This document shows, piece by piece, positions 8,153 through 18,617 of a DNA stretch of 64,000 bases. The position numbers were made by a program, and so were the translations under genes. Position 1 is the first letter of the stretch, and the number at the start of each line of letters is the position of its first letter. This DNA comes from Nocardioides exalbidus (GTDB lineage Bacteria; Actinomycetota; Actinomycetes; Propionibacteriales; Nocardioidaceae), in contig NZ_FNRT01000002.1 of NCBI RefSeq assembly GCF_900105585.1, forward strand, positions 1,984,001-2,048,000. Direction: 5' to 3'. The notes beneath the pieces are model-generated. The model had not been told where the DNA came from. It saw only the letters and a program-made list of their open reading frames with translations, and ran no database searches.

Positions 8153-8767
8153 ATGACCTTCGGTGGACTCCCGACCCGCTTCGAGCCCGACGGCGTGAGC
8201 CGCGGCGTCGCCCTCGTCGCACCCGGGCGGGCCTACTCGCCCAGCGCGCCGCTGCTCGAGCTCGCCCGCCGGTCCCTGCTCCAGCACGGCTTCGCCGTCC
8301 AGCAGATCTGGTGGGACGCCACGACGCGCGGCGAGGAGGACCCGGAGGAGTGGGTACGCCGTCACGTCGCGGCCGCGCACGCGCAGGAGCAGCGTCATCC
8401 AGGAGGGGGCGACCGCGTGCTCGTCGTCGCCAAGTCGCTCGGCACCCGTGCCGCGTCGTACGCCGCCGAGCGCGGGCTCGACGCGATCTGGTTCACCCCG
8501 CTGCTCGTGGAACCGCAGCTGGCCGAGGCCATCGGTGCCAACGCCGGACGCCAGCTCCTCGTCGGCGGCCTGGCCGACGAGCTCTGGGACGCCGCCGTCG
8601 CCCGTGAGCTCGCCGACGCCGGCTGCGACGTGCTCGAGGTCGCGGACGCCGACCACTCGATGGGCACCGACGACGCGGTCCGCACCGCGGAGATCCACCT
8701 CGAGGTCGCCCGGGCCGTGGACGCCTGGTTGTCACGGACCCGGGACGCCACCGTTCGTCCGACCTAG
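8153..8767 (+). CDS. Alpha/beta-hydrolase-fold protein
   Basis: 204 residues from ATG, starting one base after the methyltransferase stop, with GGAGGAG just upstream. LVVAKSLGTRAASY near residue 95 looks like a nucleophile elbow (xxSxG form KSLGT). ADADHSMG near 165 fits the acid-plus-His end of the fold. Small dienelactone-hydrolase-like and KANL3/Tex30-like families share this layout. The reaction is unknown, and some members of such families are not catalytic. Many antisense open frames overlap it, but its codon bias and operon position support it. Confidence 0.75.
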   Translation: MTFGGLPTRFEPDGVSRGVALVAPGRAYSPSAPLLELARRSLLQHGFAVQQIWWDATTRGEEDPEEWVRRHVAAAHAQEQRHPGGGDRVLVVAKSLGTRAASYAAERGLDAIWFTPLLVEPQLAEAIGANAGRQLLVGGLADELWDAAVARELADAGCDVLEVADADHSMGTDDAVRTAEIHLEVARAVDAWLSRTRDATVRPT

Positions 8768-8770
8768 GGT
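8765..8770 (+). promoter_or_regulatory. -10 box TAGGGT of a leaderless promoter
   Basis: It ends 6 nt before the ATG of the next gene, with no Shine-Dalgarno. It overlaps the stop codon of the hydrolase gene, so the following gene can be expressed independently. TTGTCAC about 35 bp upstream repeats a motif found before the ECF41 operon. Confidence 0.5.
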
Positions 8771-8776
8771 CGCTGC

Positions 8777-9313
8777 ATGAGCTACGCGATCATCAGCAAG
8801 ACGCACGTCGACGCACTCATCACCGCTGCCCGCCGGTGGTCGTCCTCGACGCTCGCCCTCGAGCTGCCGGCGCACGTCGCCGACGAGCTCGCCCTGACCG
8901 ACGAGGACGCGGACCGTGCCGGGTTCACGCTGTTGATCACGAACTGGAACACCGCCGTCCTCGGCGGCGACCCGGAGCAGGGACACGTCGACGAGGACGA
9001 GATCGAGTGGATGGAGCAGGAGTACATCGACGACGGCTTCGCGAAGCCGACCGCGTACGCCTTCGACGAGCTGCCCGGCTCGCCGGCCCCCGAGCGCGTG
9101 CTCAGGCTGATCGCGTCCTACCGCTACCAGTCCGACTGGGAGGGGGAGGGGCTCCGGCACGCCGCCGGCATCATCGACGCGCTCGAGGCGGCTGCCCGGC
9201 ACCAGCTCGGTGGCCGCTCCGCCGCCGACCTCACGGAGATGCCCGGGTTCCAGGACACCCCGTGGCTGCCGGGCGAGGACGACCGCGACCTGTTCCTCCG
9301 CGCCGGCGCCTGA
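8777..9313 (+). CDS. Conserved hypothetical protein, soluble and acidic
   Basis: 178 residues, rich in Asp and Glu, without signal peptide or membrane segment. It opens MSYAIISKTHVDALITAARRW and contains HVDEDEIEWMEQEYIDDGF and ASYRYQSDWEGEGL. I do not recognise a catalytic motif or a named domain. The codon third-position GC bias is normal for the genome and the leaderless promoter is good, so I consider it a real gene. Nothing in the neighbourhood assigns a function. Confidence 0.7.
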   Translation: MSYAIISKTHVDALITAARRWSSSTLALELPAHVADELALTDEDADRAGFTLLITNWNTAVLGGDPEQGHVDEDEIEWMEQEYIDDGFAKPTAYAFDELPGSPAPERVLRLIASYRYQSDWEGEGLRHAAGIIDALEAAARHQLGGRSAADLTEMPGFQDTPWLPGEDDRDLFLRAGA

Positions 9314-9337
9314 AGCAGCCGAACGCCGGCTCCTGGT

Positions 9338-9364
9338 TGTCACAGACCTGAGCCGGCCGGTGTC
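9338..9364 (+). promoter_or_regulatory. Candidate ECF41/SigJ autoregulatory promoter
   Basis: TGTCACA (9338-9344), 16 nt, then TGTC (9361-9364). ECF41 promoters are described as TGTCACA around -35 with CGTC around -10, so this is one mismatch off. It precedes the decarboxylase-sigma operon, as expected for ECF41 self-regulation. Confidence 0.5.
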
Positions 9365-9396
9365 TCCATGTCATCGCACCCACCAGAGGAGATGAC

Positions 9397-9978
9397 ATGC
9401 CCAGCCAGTTCCGCATCCCGAAGGCCACCCTCGACGGCGCCTACGGCGCGATCATGACCCGCGTCGCGAGGCGCATGTGGGGCCAGGTCCCCGACAACGC
9501 CTACGTCCTGTGGCACAACCTGCCCGTCGCCAGGGCGGTCTTCGGCTTCGAGCAGAAGGTCGCGAGGTGGAAGGCGCTCGACCCGCACCTCAAGGCCTAC
9601 GCCGAGATGGCCAGCGCCGGCGTCATCGGCTGCTCGTGGTGCCTGGACTTCGGCTACTTCATGGCGCACACCCAGGGCCTCGACGAGGCGAAGGTCCGTG
9701 AGGTGCCGCGCTGGCGCGAGTCGGACGTCTTCACCGACCTCGAGCGCGACGTGATGGCCTACGCCGAGGCGATGACCGCGACACCGCCGACCGTCACCGA
9801 CGAGATGGTCGCCGACCTCGACCGGCAGCTCGGCCACGCCGCGTTGGTCGAGCTCACGATGATGGTCGCGATCGAGAACGAGCGCTCGCGCTTCAACTCG
9901 GCCCTCGGGCTCGCCTCGCAGGGCTTCAGCGACGTGTGCGAGCTGCCGCTCGCGCAGGCTGGGACCATCGGTCGGTGA
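9397..9978 (+). CDS. Carboxymuconolactone decarboxylase family protein, ECF41 partner
   Basis: 193 residues. The CMD/AhpD core has the redox-type motif GCSWCLDFG near residue 75 (CxxC with a short spacer). ECF41 sigma factors are typically encoded next to a carboxymuconolactone decarboxylase, oxidoreductase or epimerase gene, which they control. The reaction of this partner is not established, and peroxidase-like activity is possible from the CxxC. AGAGGA serves as ribosome binding site 6 nt upstream. The stop overlaps the GTG of the sigma gene, so the two are translationally coupled. Confidence 0.88.
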   Translation: MPSQFRIPKATLDGAYGAIMTRVARRMWGQVPDNAYVLWHNLPVARAVFGFEQKVARWKALDPHLKAYAEMASAGVIGCSWCLDFGYFMAHTQGLDEAKVREVPRWRESDVFTDLERDVMAYAEAMTATPPTVTDEMVADLDRQLGHAALVELTMMVAIENERSRFNSALGLASQGFSDVCELPLAQAGTIGR

Positions 9979-10853
9979 GCGCGGACCACTTCATCGCCCA
10001 CCGCAACCTCCTCTTCACCGTGTCCTACGAGATGCTCGGCTCCGCCGCCGACGCCGAGGACGTCCTGCAGGAGGTCTGGCTGCGGTGGGCGGACCGGCTC
10101 CGTCAGGAGGACGCGACCGAGGTCCGCGACCCCCGGGCGTACCTCGTCCGGATGGCGACCCGCCTCTCGCTGAACCGGCTCCGCACGCTGTCGCGCCGCC
10201 GCGAGGACTACGTCGGTCCGTGGCTGCCCGAGCCACTGCTGACCTCGCCCGACGTCGCGCTCGACGTGGAGCTCGCCGACAGCGTCTCGACCGCGATGCT
10301 GCTCGTGCTCGAGACGCTGCCGCCGACCGAGCGCGCAGTCTTCGTGCTGCGGGAGGTCTTCGACGTGCCGTACGACGAGATCGCCGAGGCGGTCGAGAAG
10401 TCCGAGCCCGCCGTCCGGCAGATCGCCAGCCGCGCCCGCGCGCACGTGGCCGAGCGCCGCCCGCGCGCCTCGGTGAGCCGGGCGGAGTGCGACGCGGTGA
10501 TCGAGCGGTTCCGCGCGGCGACCGAGTCCGGCGACCTCCAGGGCCTGATGGACGTCCTCGCGCCCGACATCGTGCTGATGACAGATGGCGGCGGGAAGGT
10601 CCAGGCCGCGCTCAGGCCCATCCACGGTCGCGACAAGGTGCTCCGCTTCCTCACCGCCGTCACCCCCGTCGCGATCGAGCTCCAGCGGGTCTGGCTCAAC
10701 GGCTCCCCGGCCATCCAGTTCGTCATCGGCGGCCGGCGCGACGGCGTCGGCACGATGCTCGTCGAGGACGGCGTCGTCACCCGGCTCTACCTCGTCCGCA
10801 ACCCCGACAAGCTCGGCTCGGTGCTCGCCCCCGTCGACCTCGCCCGGCTGTAG
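9975..10853 (+). CDS. sigJ: ECF41-family RNA polymerase sigma factor (SigJ-like)
   Basis: 292 residues. Region 2 carries SAADAEDVLQEVWLRWADR. The ECF41 linker motif WLPEP is seen in VGPWLPEPL. Region 4 is LPPTERAVFVLREVFDVPYDEIAEAV. A SnoaL-like C-terminal extension carries the two ECF41 landmarks DGGGK and NPDKL. In this group the extension interacts with the core of the sigma factor and modulates its activity instead of a classical anti-sigma factor. The start is GTG, overlapping the stop of the decarboxylase gene by four bases (GTGA). The symbol is by family resemblance only. Confidence 0.9.
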   Translation: MSADHFIAHRNLLFTVSYEMLGSAADAEDVLQEVWLRWADRLRQEDATEVRDPRAYLVRMATRLSLNRLRTLSRRREDYVGPWLPEPLLTSPDVALDVELADSVSTAMLLVLETLPPTERAVFVLREVFDVPYDEIAEAVEKSEPAVRQIASRARAHVAERRPRASVSRAECDAVIERFRAATESGDLQGLMDVLAPDIVLMTDGGGKVQAALRPIHGRDKVLRFLTAVTPVAIELQRVWLNGSPAIQFVIGGRRDGVGTMLVEDGVVTRLYLVRNPDKLGSVLAPVDLARL

Positions 10854-10914
10854 CCGGTCGCCGGCCCGCGTCGCCACGGGCGGGCGAGCGTTCGCGGTGG
10901 GCGAAACCGGAAGC

Positions 10915-10941
10915 GGAATCATCCTCCGTTTCCCGCACGTT
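10915..10941 (+). promoter_or_regulatory. SigR/SigH-type promoter of lon
   Basis: GGAAT (10915-10919), 19 nt, then GTT (10939-10941), matching the GGAAT-N18/19-GTT pattern of thiol-oxidative-stress ECF sigma factors. GTT ends 8 nt before the ATG, so the transcript would be nearly leaderless. Confidence 0.6.
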
Positions 10942-10949
10942 GGACCGGC

Positions 10950-13298
<2,349 letters not shown>

Positions 13299-13306
13299 GG
13301 CCCGAA

Positions 13307-13350
13307 ATGACCTGACTCGAGCGGACACACGTCCGCTCGAGTCAGGTCAT
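13307..13350. terminator. Perfect 20-bp stem-loop after lon
   Basis: ATGACCTGACTCGAGCGGAC is repeated inverted around the 4-nt loop ACAC. There is no U tract, so it would be a GC-type bidirectional terminator for lon and the convergent ppa gene, or a mobile hairpin. The arms are longer than a terminator needs. Confidence 0.6.
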
Positions 13351-13393
13351 GCTGCACGTCGAGCGTCCGGGACGCCCGACCAGTGGGCCGGGA

Positions 13394-13933
13394 TCAGGCG
13401 TCCTCGCCCAGGCTGTCGTCGGCGAGGTTGTCCAGGTCGTTGCCGTGGCCCTCGGTCTTGAAGCGCTCGAAGGAGGCGTGGACCTCGGCCTCGGCCTCGG
13501 TGCGGCCGACCCAGTCAGCACCCTCGACGGACTTGCCGGGCTCGAGGTCCTTGTAGACCTCGAAGAAGTGCTGGATCTCGAGCCGGTCGTACTTCGAGAC
13601 GTGGTTGATGTCGCGCAGGTGCTCCAGGCGCGGGTCGTGGCTCGGCACGCAGAGGACCTTGTCGTCGCCGCCGGCCTCGTCGGTCATCCGGAACATGCCG
13701 ATCGCGCGGCACTCGATGACGCAGCCCGGGAACGTCGGCTGCTGGAGGATGACGAGCGCGTCGAGCGGGTCGCCGTCCTGGCCGAGGGTGTTCTCGATGA
13801 AGCCGTAGTCGGCCGGGTAGGCCGTCGAGGTGAAGAGCATCCGGTCGAGGCGGATCCGCCCCGTCTCGTGGTCGACCTCGTACTTGTTGCGCTCTCCCTT
13901 GGGGATCTCCACCACCACGTCGAAGCTCAGCAC
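13394..13933 (-). CDS. ppa: Inorganic pyrophosphatase
   Basis: 179 residues, family I soluble pyrophosphatase. The N-terminus [19 protein letters not shown] carries the phosphate-binding Lys/Arg; [20 protein letters not shown] has the three metal-binding acidic residues. It hydrolyses PPi from nucleic-acid and activation reactions. I start it at the GTG at 13933, where GGAGGA lies a few bases upstream and the protein begins as in other actinobacteria; a start at 13960 would add nine unlikely residues. It is divergent from dacB, as ppa is in mycobacteria. Confidence 0.95.
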   Translation of the reverse strand: MLSFDVVVEIPKGERNKYEVDHETGRIRLDRMLFTSTAYPADYGFIENTLGQDGDPLDALVILQQPTFPGCVIECRAIGMFRMTDEAGGDDKVLCVPSHDPRLEHLRDINHVSKYDRLEIQHFFEVYKDLEPGKSVEGADWVGRTEAEAEVHASFERFKTEGHGNDLDNLADDSLGEDA

Positions 13934-14048
13934 GTCTTCCTCCACTCTCCGGCACGCCAACGGGGCCGTCTACAGGTCTCGCTCAGGTCTGGCTCGGGCG
14001 TCCGGCGAGGTGGCCCGACGCGCGCTGCTCGGGGCAGTGTCCCGCACA

Positions 14049-15524
14049 ATGGCCCCGATGCGCGAAGCGGAGGGGTCGAAAAGACGGAGACGTGAGGTAC
14101 GCCACCTCGTGCGGGTGTGGCTGCCCGCGCTGCTCGTCGTCGCGCTGCTGGCCGCCGGGGTCGGTGCCTACCGCTTCGAGTGGGGCCAGCGCTACCTCCC
14201 GTGGCTCTCCGCCGACCCGGCGACCGAGCCGGAGCAGGTGCTGCCCCCGGCGGGCCCCGAGCTCCCGGAGTGGACGACGCCGGCCCCCGACGCGCAGCCG
14301 GTCGACGAGACCTCCGCGATCGCGCCCGACAGGGTCGAGGCCGCCGTCGCGAAGCGGCTCGCCGACCCCGACCTCGGACGCCACGTCGTCGGCGCGGTGA
14401 GCTCCCTCGAGCCCGGGTCCGCGGTGTGGACGAGCGGCGACGGTGAGTACCTGCCCGCCTCGACCACCAAGCTCCTCACGCTCGGTGCGGCGCTCGACGT
14501 GCTCGGCCCCGACCACACGTTCAGCACGACCGTCGTCCGCGGCGACGGGCCGCGCGAGGTCGTGCTCGTCGGCGGGGGAGACCCGATGCTCGCCAGCCAG
14601 CCGCTCACGGTCGCGGAGGCCGGGTCGTCGTACCCCGCCCGGGCCGACGTGACCACCCTCGCCGTCCAGGCGGCCGACGCGCTGCGGGGCCTGGGGAAGG
14701 TGCGGGTCCGCTTCGACGACAGCCTCTTCACCGGGCCCACCGACAACCCCGCGTGGCGCCGCGACTACGTCCCCGACGACATCGTCAGCCCGATCACCTC
14801 GCTGATGGTCGACAGCGGCATCGCTGCCGACGGGCTGGCCCGCTCCGACGACCCGTCCCTGGCCGCCGCGCGGGTCTTCGCCGACGCCCTCCGGGCCGCC
14901 GGCGTGGAGGTGGCCGGCGAGCCGCAGCGGGTCGTCGTACAGCCCGACGCGGAGGTCCTCGCCTCCGTCGAGAGCGCGCCCCTGTCGGAGGTGGCCGAGC
15001 GGATCCTCGACGTCAGCGACAACGAGGGCGCCGAGGTCGTGGGCCACCAGGTCGGCCTCGCCGTCTCGGGCACCGGCTCCTTCGAGGCCGGCGCCGCCGC
15101 GGTGCTCGGCACGCTCTCCGGACTCGGGATCGACGTCACCGGCGACGAGGTGTACGACGGCTCCGGCCTGTCGCGGCGCAACCGGGTCTCGACCACCACG
15201 GTGCTGCAGCTGCTCCAGCACGCCGCCGGGCCCGACGGCGAGTCGATGCGCAACCTCGTCACCGGCCTCCCGGTCGCCGGGTTCACCGGATCGCTCACCT
15301 ACCGATTCGCGGACGGCCCGGCGCTCGCCCGCGGGCTGGTGCGCGCCAAGACCGGCACCCTCACCGGCGTCCACGCGCTCGCCGGGATCGCGGTCGACCG
15401 CGACGGCGAGCCCATGGCCTTCGTGCTCGCCGCCGACCGGGTGGCGGCCGTCAAGTCCCTCAACGCGCGCGACGCCCTCGACCGCGCCGCCGCTGCCCTC
15501 GCCGCCTGCAGGTGTAGCGCTTGA
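14049..15524 (+). CDS. dacB: D-alanyl-D-alanine carboxypeptidase/endopeptidase, PBP4 family
   Basis: 491 residues with an N-terminal signal anchor (VWLPALLVVALLAAGVGAY). Active-site motifs of peptidase family S13 are all visible: SxxK in ASTTKLLTLG near residue 137, SxN in SDNEGAE near 322, and KTG in KTGTLTGV near 434. The insert domain typical of PBP4 lies between the first two. It trims or cleaves peptidoglycan cross-links outside the membrane. The start is ATG 14049 or ATG 14058. Upstream in-frame sequence overlaps ppa and should not be coding. The zincin gene lies downstream, as in mycobacteria. Confidence 0.93.
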   Translation: MAPMREAEGSKRRRREVRHLVRVWLPALLVVALLAAGVGAYRFEWGQRYLPWLSADPATEPEQVLPPAGPELPEWTTPAPDAQPVDETSAIAPDRVEAAVAKRLADPDLGRHVVGAVSSLEPGSAVWTSGDGEYLPASTTKLLTLGAALDVLGPDHTFSTTVVRGDGPREVVLVGGGDPMLASQPLTVAEAGSSYPARADVTTLAVQAADALRGLGKVRVRFDDSLFTGPTDNPAWRRDYVPDDIVSPITSLMVDSGIAADGLARSDDPSLAAARVFADALRAAGVEVAGEPQRVVVQPDAEVLASVESAPLSEVAERILDVSDNEGAEVVGHQVGLAVSGTGSFEAGAAAVLGTLSGLGIDVTGDEVYDGSGLSRRNRVSTTTVLQLLQHAAGPDGESMRNLVTGLPVAGFTGSLTYRFADGPALARGLVRAKTGTLTGVHALAGIAVDRDGEPMAFVLAADRVAAVKSLNARDALDRAAAALAACRCSA

Positions 15525-15831
15525 CGGCTCGCGGGTAGGCGACCCAGCCGTCACGAGAGTCCTTCTGCAGGGGGTTCTCGTCCGCGGCGCGCCCGTGAAG
15601 TAACGACGAGGGCTGTGTCGCGGAGGAGCAGCGCTTGGGGTCCCCGCGCGCTTGTGACGGGGGAGCGGAGCGGAGGAGTCAGAAGCTCGTGGGGTGAAGC
15701 GTTGCGGGGGAGCGGCGCGGCAACGAGGAGGCACGAGCGGGCTTCCGGCGCCGCGGACACGCGCCGAAGCGAAGCGGAGGCGCCAAAAAGCACAGTGATC
15801 CATGGTCACGGGTGGCCGGACCCACGGCCCT

Positions 15832-15870
15832 TGGTTTCGACACGGGCGCCAGGGCGCCCTGCTCAACCAG
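15832..15870. repeat. Hairpin repeat TGGTTTCGACAC...CTGCTCAACCA
   Basis: Nested inverted repeats: outer TGGTT/AACCA and inner GGGCGCC/GGCGCCC around a 2-nt loop. The TTTCGACAC and CTGCTCAA ends resemble the TCTCGACGCG and CTTGCTCGATC parts of repeat family 2 near 49.3 and 55.2 kb. Confidence 0.55.
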
Positions 15871-15931
15871 CGGGGCGCGCCGCGGACGGTGACCCCGCTT
15901 CCGGCGCTGGGGCCGCTCACGGCCACCCCGC

Positions 15932-15937
15932 TAGTGT
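15932..15937 (+). promoter_or_regulatory. -10 box TAGTGT of a leaderless promoter
   Basis: It ends 6 nt before the ATG of the zincin gene, and no ribosome binding site is present. Confidence 0.5.
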
Positions 15938-15943
15938 CGTGAC

Positions 15944-16969
15944 ATGGACCTCGTCGACTGGGATTTCGCCGTCACGGTCGGCACGCGGTTGTCCGGACCG
16001 GGCCCGGAGGTGAGCCTCGACGAGGCGGCCGCCGCGGTGGTCGAGCTGCGGGAGGGTGCGGCCCGGTCGACACCGCTGGTGAGCGAGTTCACCGGCCTCC
16101 ACGCGGCGGCGGGCACCGCGCCGGTGCTGGTCGTCGACCGCGCCGGCTGGATCCAGGCCAACGCCGACGGGTTCGCCAAGATCCTCGCGCCGATCAGCGA
16201 CAAGCTCGCGGCGAAGGCGGAGAAGAAGGGTCCGCCGTCGGCGCTCGCCCAGACGATCGGCTCGCGCGTCACCGGGAGCGAGGTCGGGCTGATGCTCGGC
16301 TTCCTCAGCTCCAAGGTGCTCGGCCAGTTCGACCCGTTCTACGACCCGCACGGCCGGCTGCTGCTGGTCGCGCCCAACATCGTCCACGTCGAGCGCGAGA
16401 TCGACGCCGACCCGAGCGACTTCCGGCTCTGGGTCTGCCTGCACGAGGAGACCCACCGCGTGCAGTTCACGGCCAACCCGTGGCTCGCCGGCCACCTCGA
16501 GACCCAGATGGCACAGATCGCCGACACCCTCGAGCCGAGCAACCTCACCGAGGCGCTGCGCCGCGGCGCCGAGGCGATCCGCTCCGGCCAGGGCGGCATC
16601 CTCGACCTCATCTCCTCCCCGGAGCAGAAGGAGGTCCTCGACCGGGTCACCGGAGTGATGTCCCTGCTGGAGGGCCACGCCGACGTCGTCATGGACGGCG
16701 TGGGTCCGAGCGTGATCGGGTCGGTGGCCTCGATCCGCAAGAAGTTCAACAAGCGTCGTGCCGGGCTCGGCCCGCTCGACAAGCTCCTCCGCCGCCTGCT
16801 GAGCCTCGACACCAAGATGGCGCAGTACCGCGACGGCGCGATCTTCGTGCGCCACGTCGTCGACAAGGTCGGCATGGAGGAGTTCAACGCCATCTGGACC
16901 GGTCCCGAGACGTTGCCGTCGAAGGACGAGATCGTCGACCCCGACGCGTGGGTCGCCCGCGTCCTGTGA
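15944..16969 (+). CDS. Zinc-dependent metalloprotease, DUF2342/zincin_2 family
   Basis: 341 residues. The zinc-binding motif HEETH (in LHEETHRVQF) is near residue 167, preceded by LLLVAPNIVHVEREIDADP. The family is an actinobacterial zincin, sometimes annotated as F420-biosynthesis-associated, and its substrate is unknown. No signal peptide is apparent, so a cytoplasmic role is likely. Its place between dacB and tilS is the conserved actinobacterial order (M. tuberculosis Rv3626c). tilS starts 7 bp downstream. Confidence 0.9.
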   Translation: MDLVDWDFAVTVGTRLSGPGPEVSLDEAAAAVVELREGAARSTPLVSEFTGLHAAAGTAPVLVVDRAGWIQANADGFAKILAPISDKLAAKAEKKGPPSALAQTIGSRVTGSEVGLMLGFLSSKVLGQFDPFYDPHGRLLLVAPNIVHVEREIDADPSDFRLWVCLHEETHRVQFTANPWLAGHLETQMAQIADTLEPSNLTEALRRGAEAIRSGQGGILDLISSPEQKEVLDRVTGVMSLLEGHADVVMDGVGPSVIGSVASIRKKFNKRRAGLGPLDKLLRRLLSLDTKMAQYRDGAIFVRHVVDKVGMEEFNAIWTGPETLPSKDEIVDPDAWVARVL

Positions 16970-16976
16970 CCGCCCG

Positions 16977-17963
16977 GTGACCCTGCACCCCTCGGTCGCG
17001 GCCGTGCGGGTGCCGGTCCGCACCGCGCTCGCCGGCCTCACGCCGGGTGACCTGGTCGTCGTCGCGTGCAGCGGCGGCGCCGACTCGCTGGCCCTCGCCT
17101 CCGCCGCCGTCTTCGAGGGCCACCGCCTCGGCCTGCGGGTCGTCGGCGCGACCGTCGACCACGGGCTGCAGCCCGGGTCGGCCGATCAGGCCGAGCGGGT
17201 CGCCGTACAGCTCGCGGGGATGGGGGTCGACGAGACCCTCACCGCGCGCGTCGACGTCGACGTCGCCTCCGGGCTGGGCCCCGAGGCGGCTGCCCGGGAG
17301 GCGAGGTACGCCGTCCTGGAGCAGGTCGCCGAGCACCTCGGGGCCGCGGTGGTGCTGCTCGGCCACACCCTCGACGACCAGGCCGAGACCGTGCTGCTCG
17401 GCCTCGCCCGCGGCTCGGGGGGCCGGTCGCTGCAGGGCATGCGGCCGGGGTTCGGCGTCTTCGCGCGTCCGCTGCTCGGCGTCCGCCGGGACGACACGGT
17501 GACCGCCTGCCAGGTCGAGGGCCTCGACCCATGGGACGACCCGCACAACCACGACCCCGGCTACACCCGCGTCCGGGTGCGTGACCGGGTGCTGCCGGTG
17601 CTCGAGGACGAGCTCGGGCCGGGGGTGGCGCGCGCGCTCGCCCGCACCGCCGGGCAGCTGCGCGACGACATGGCCCTGCTCGACGAGCTCGCGGGCGACG
17701 CCCTGGCCGACGCCCGCCGCGAGGCGGGGCTGGCCGTCGACGTGCTCGCCGTGCTCCACCCCGCCATCCGGCACCGGGTGCTGCGCGCCGCGGCGCTCGG
17801 CGCGGGCTCGCCGGCCTCGGAGCTCACCCGCGACCACGTCGTGGCCGTGGACGCCCTCGTGACCGACTGGCGGGGGCAGAGGTGGATCGACCTGCCCGGA
17901 CCGCTCCGGGCCGCGCGGCGCGAGGGCCTCGTCACGTTCGAAGTCCTGCCGCCTGCCCGGTGA
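16977..17963 (+). CDS. tilS: tRNA(Ile)-lysidine synthase
   Basis: 328 residues. The PP-loop motif is CSGGADSLALA near residue 30, followed by GATVDHGLQPGSADQAERV and LLGHTLDDQAETVLLGLARGSG, all diagnostic of TilS. It ligates lysine to C34 of the CAU-anticodon tRNA(Ile) so that it reads AUA. The length suits the short actinobacterial form with a reduced C-terminal region. The GTG start lies 7 bp after the zincin stop. The mycobacterial neighbour hpt is displaced here by a two-component system. Confidence 0.95.
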   Translation: MTLHPSVAAVRVPVRTALAGLTPGDLVVVACSGGADSLALASAAVFEGHRLGLRVVGATVDHGLQPGSADQAERVAVQLAGMGVDETLTARVDVDVASGLGPEAAAREARYAVLEQVAEHLGAAVVLLGHTLDDQAETVLLGLARGSGGRSLQGMRPGFGVFARPLLGVRRDDTVTACQVEGLDPWDDPHNHDPGYTRVRVRDRVLPVLEDELGPGVARALARTAGQLRDDMALLDELAGDALADARREAGLAVDVLAVLHPAIRHRVLRAAALGAGSPASELTRDHVVAVDALVTDWRGQRWIDLPGPLRAARREGLVTFEVLPPAR

Positions 17964-18048
17964 TCTTGCAGAACGGTGCGCGAATCGGGTGGTCGTTGCC
18001 TACAGTGACCACCGGGGCCGGCAGCACGCGCACGAGGAGAAACACGAG

Positions 18049-18420
18049 ATGGCATCAGTGATCGTCGTTGACGACGACCAGTACCTGCGGGAAGTGCTGT
18101 CCTTCATGCTGGAACGGTTGGGCCACACGGTCACCGCAGCAGGGAGTCCGACCGAGGCCCTGACGGTCTTCGAGTCGCAACGCTTCGACGCCGCCATCCT
18201 CGACTGGAGCATGCCCGGCATGACCGGCGGCGAGCTCTGCGAGCAGATCCGTCGCGACCCTGCGGTCGCGGACACGCCCATCATGATCCTCACGGCCTAC
18301 GCCGACCAGCAGACGAGGGACCACGCACTCGCCGCAGGTGCCGACCAGTTCATGACCAAGCCGCTCACCCTCGCTGAGCTGTCGTCGAGCGTCGAGGCAC
18401 TGGTCAACCTGCGCGGGTGA
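18049..18420 (+). CDS. Single-domain response regulator
   Basis: 123 residues consisting only of a receiver domain. The acidic pocket is VVDDDQYLREVL near the N-terminus, the phospho-acceptor is Asp52 (AILDWSMPGM), and the conserved Lys is K104 in FMTKPLTLAEL. With no DNA-binding or enzyme output it must act through protein contacts or as a phosphorelay shuttle. The ATG has GAGGAGA about 8 nt upstream. A sensor kinase is encoded just downstream, so the two probably form a pair. They sit between tilS and hpt, which are close neighbours in the usual order. Confidence 0.88.
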   Translation: MASVIVVDDDQYLREVLSFMLERLGHTVTAAGSPTEALTVFESQRFDAAILDWSMPGMTGGELCEQIRRDPAVADTPIMILTAYADQQTRDHALAAGADQFMTKPLTLAELSSSVEALVNLRG

Positions 18421-18617
18421 CGCCTGCGCCTGTCCGGGAGCACCCGAGCGGGTGACCTGCGCGGGTCGAACCGCGCAACACCGGGACGGACGGCGCGCGT
18501 CGTCGTACCTTTGGCTGAGATCACTCGTTGAAACCGTCAAGGTTGCTTCTGGTGGCGGCTCCGGAGGAGCTGTGGTCAGGACACGAAGGAGCAAGGTGCC
18601 GGTCACGAGCAGGGCGC

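Larger units (their letters stand above)
15525..15943. other. 419-bp non-coding stretch, repeat-like
   Basis: No gene found. From about 15,640 to 15,780 it has recurrent GGGGGAGCGG blocks (for example GGGGGAGCGGAGCGG and GGGGGAGCGGCGCGG) and tracts such as GCCGAAGCGAAGCGGAGGCGCC. A GGTTTCGACAC...GCTCAACC hairpin follows. It ends in the leaderless promoter of the zincin gene. The composition suggests accumulated intergenic repeats rather than a decayed gene. Confidence 0.5.

Noticed and set aside
17989..18048. Upstream start for the response regulator
   Set aside because: The extra 20 residues (MVVAYSDHRGRQHAHEEKHE) do not belong to the receiver fold, and GAGGAGA precedes the ATG at 18049.
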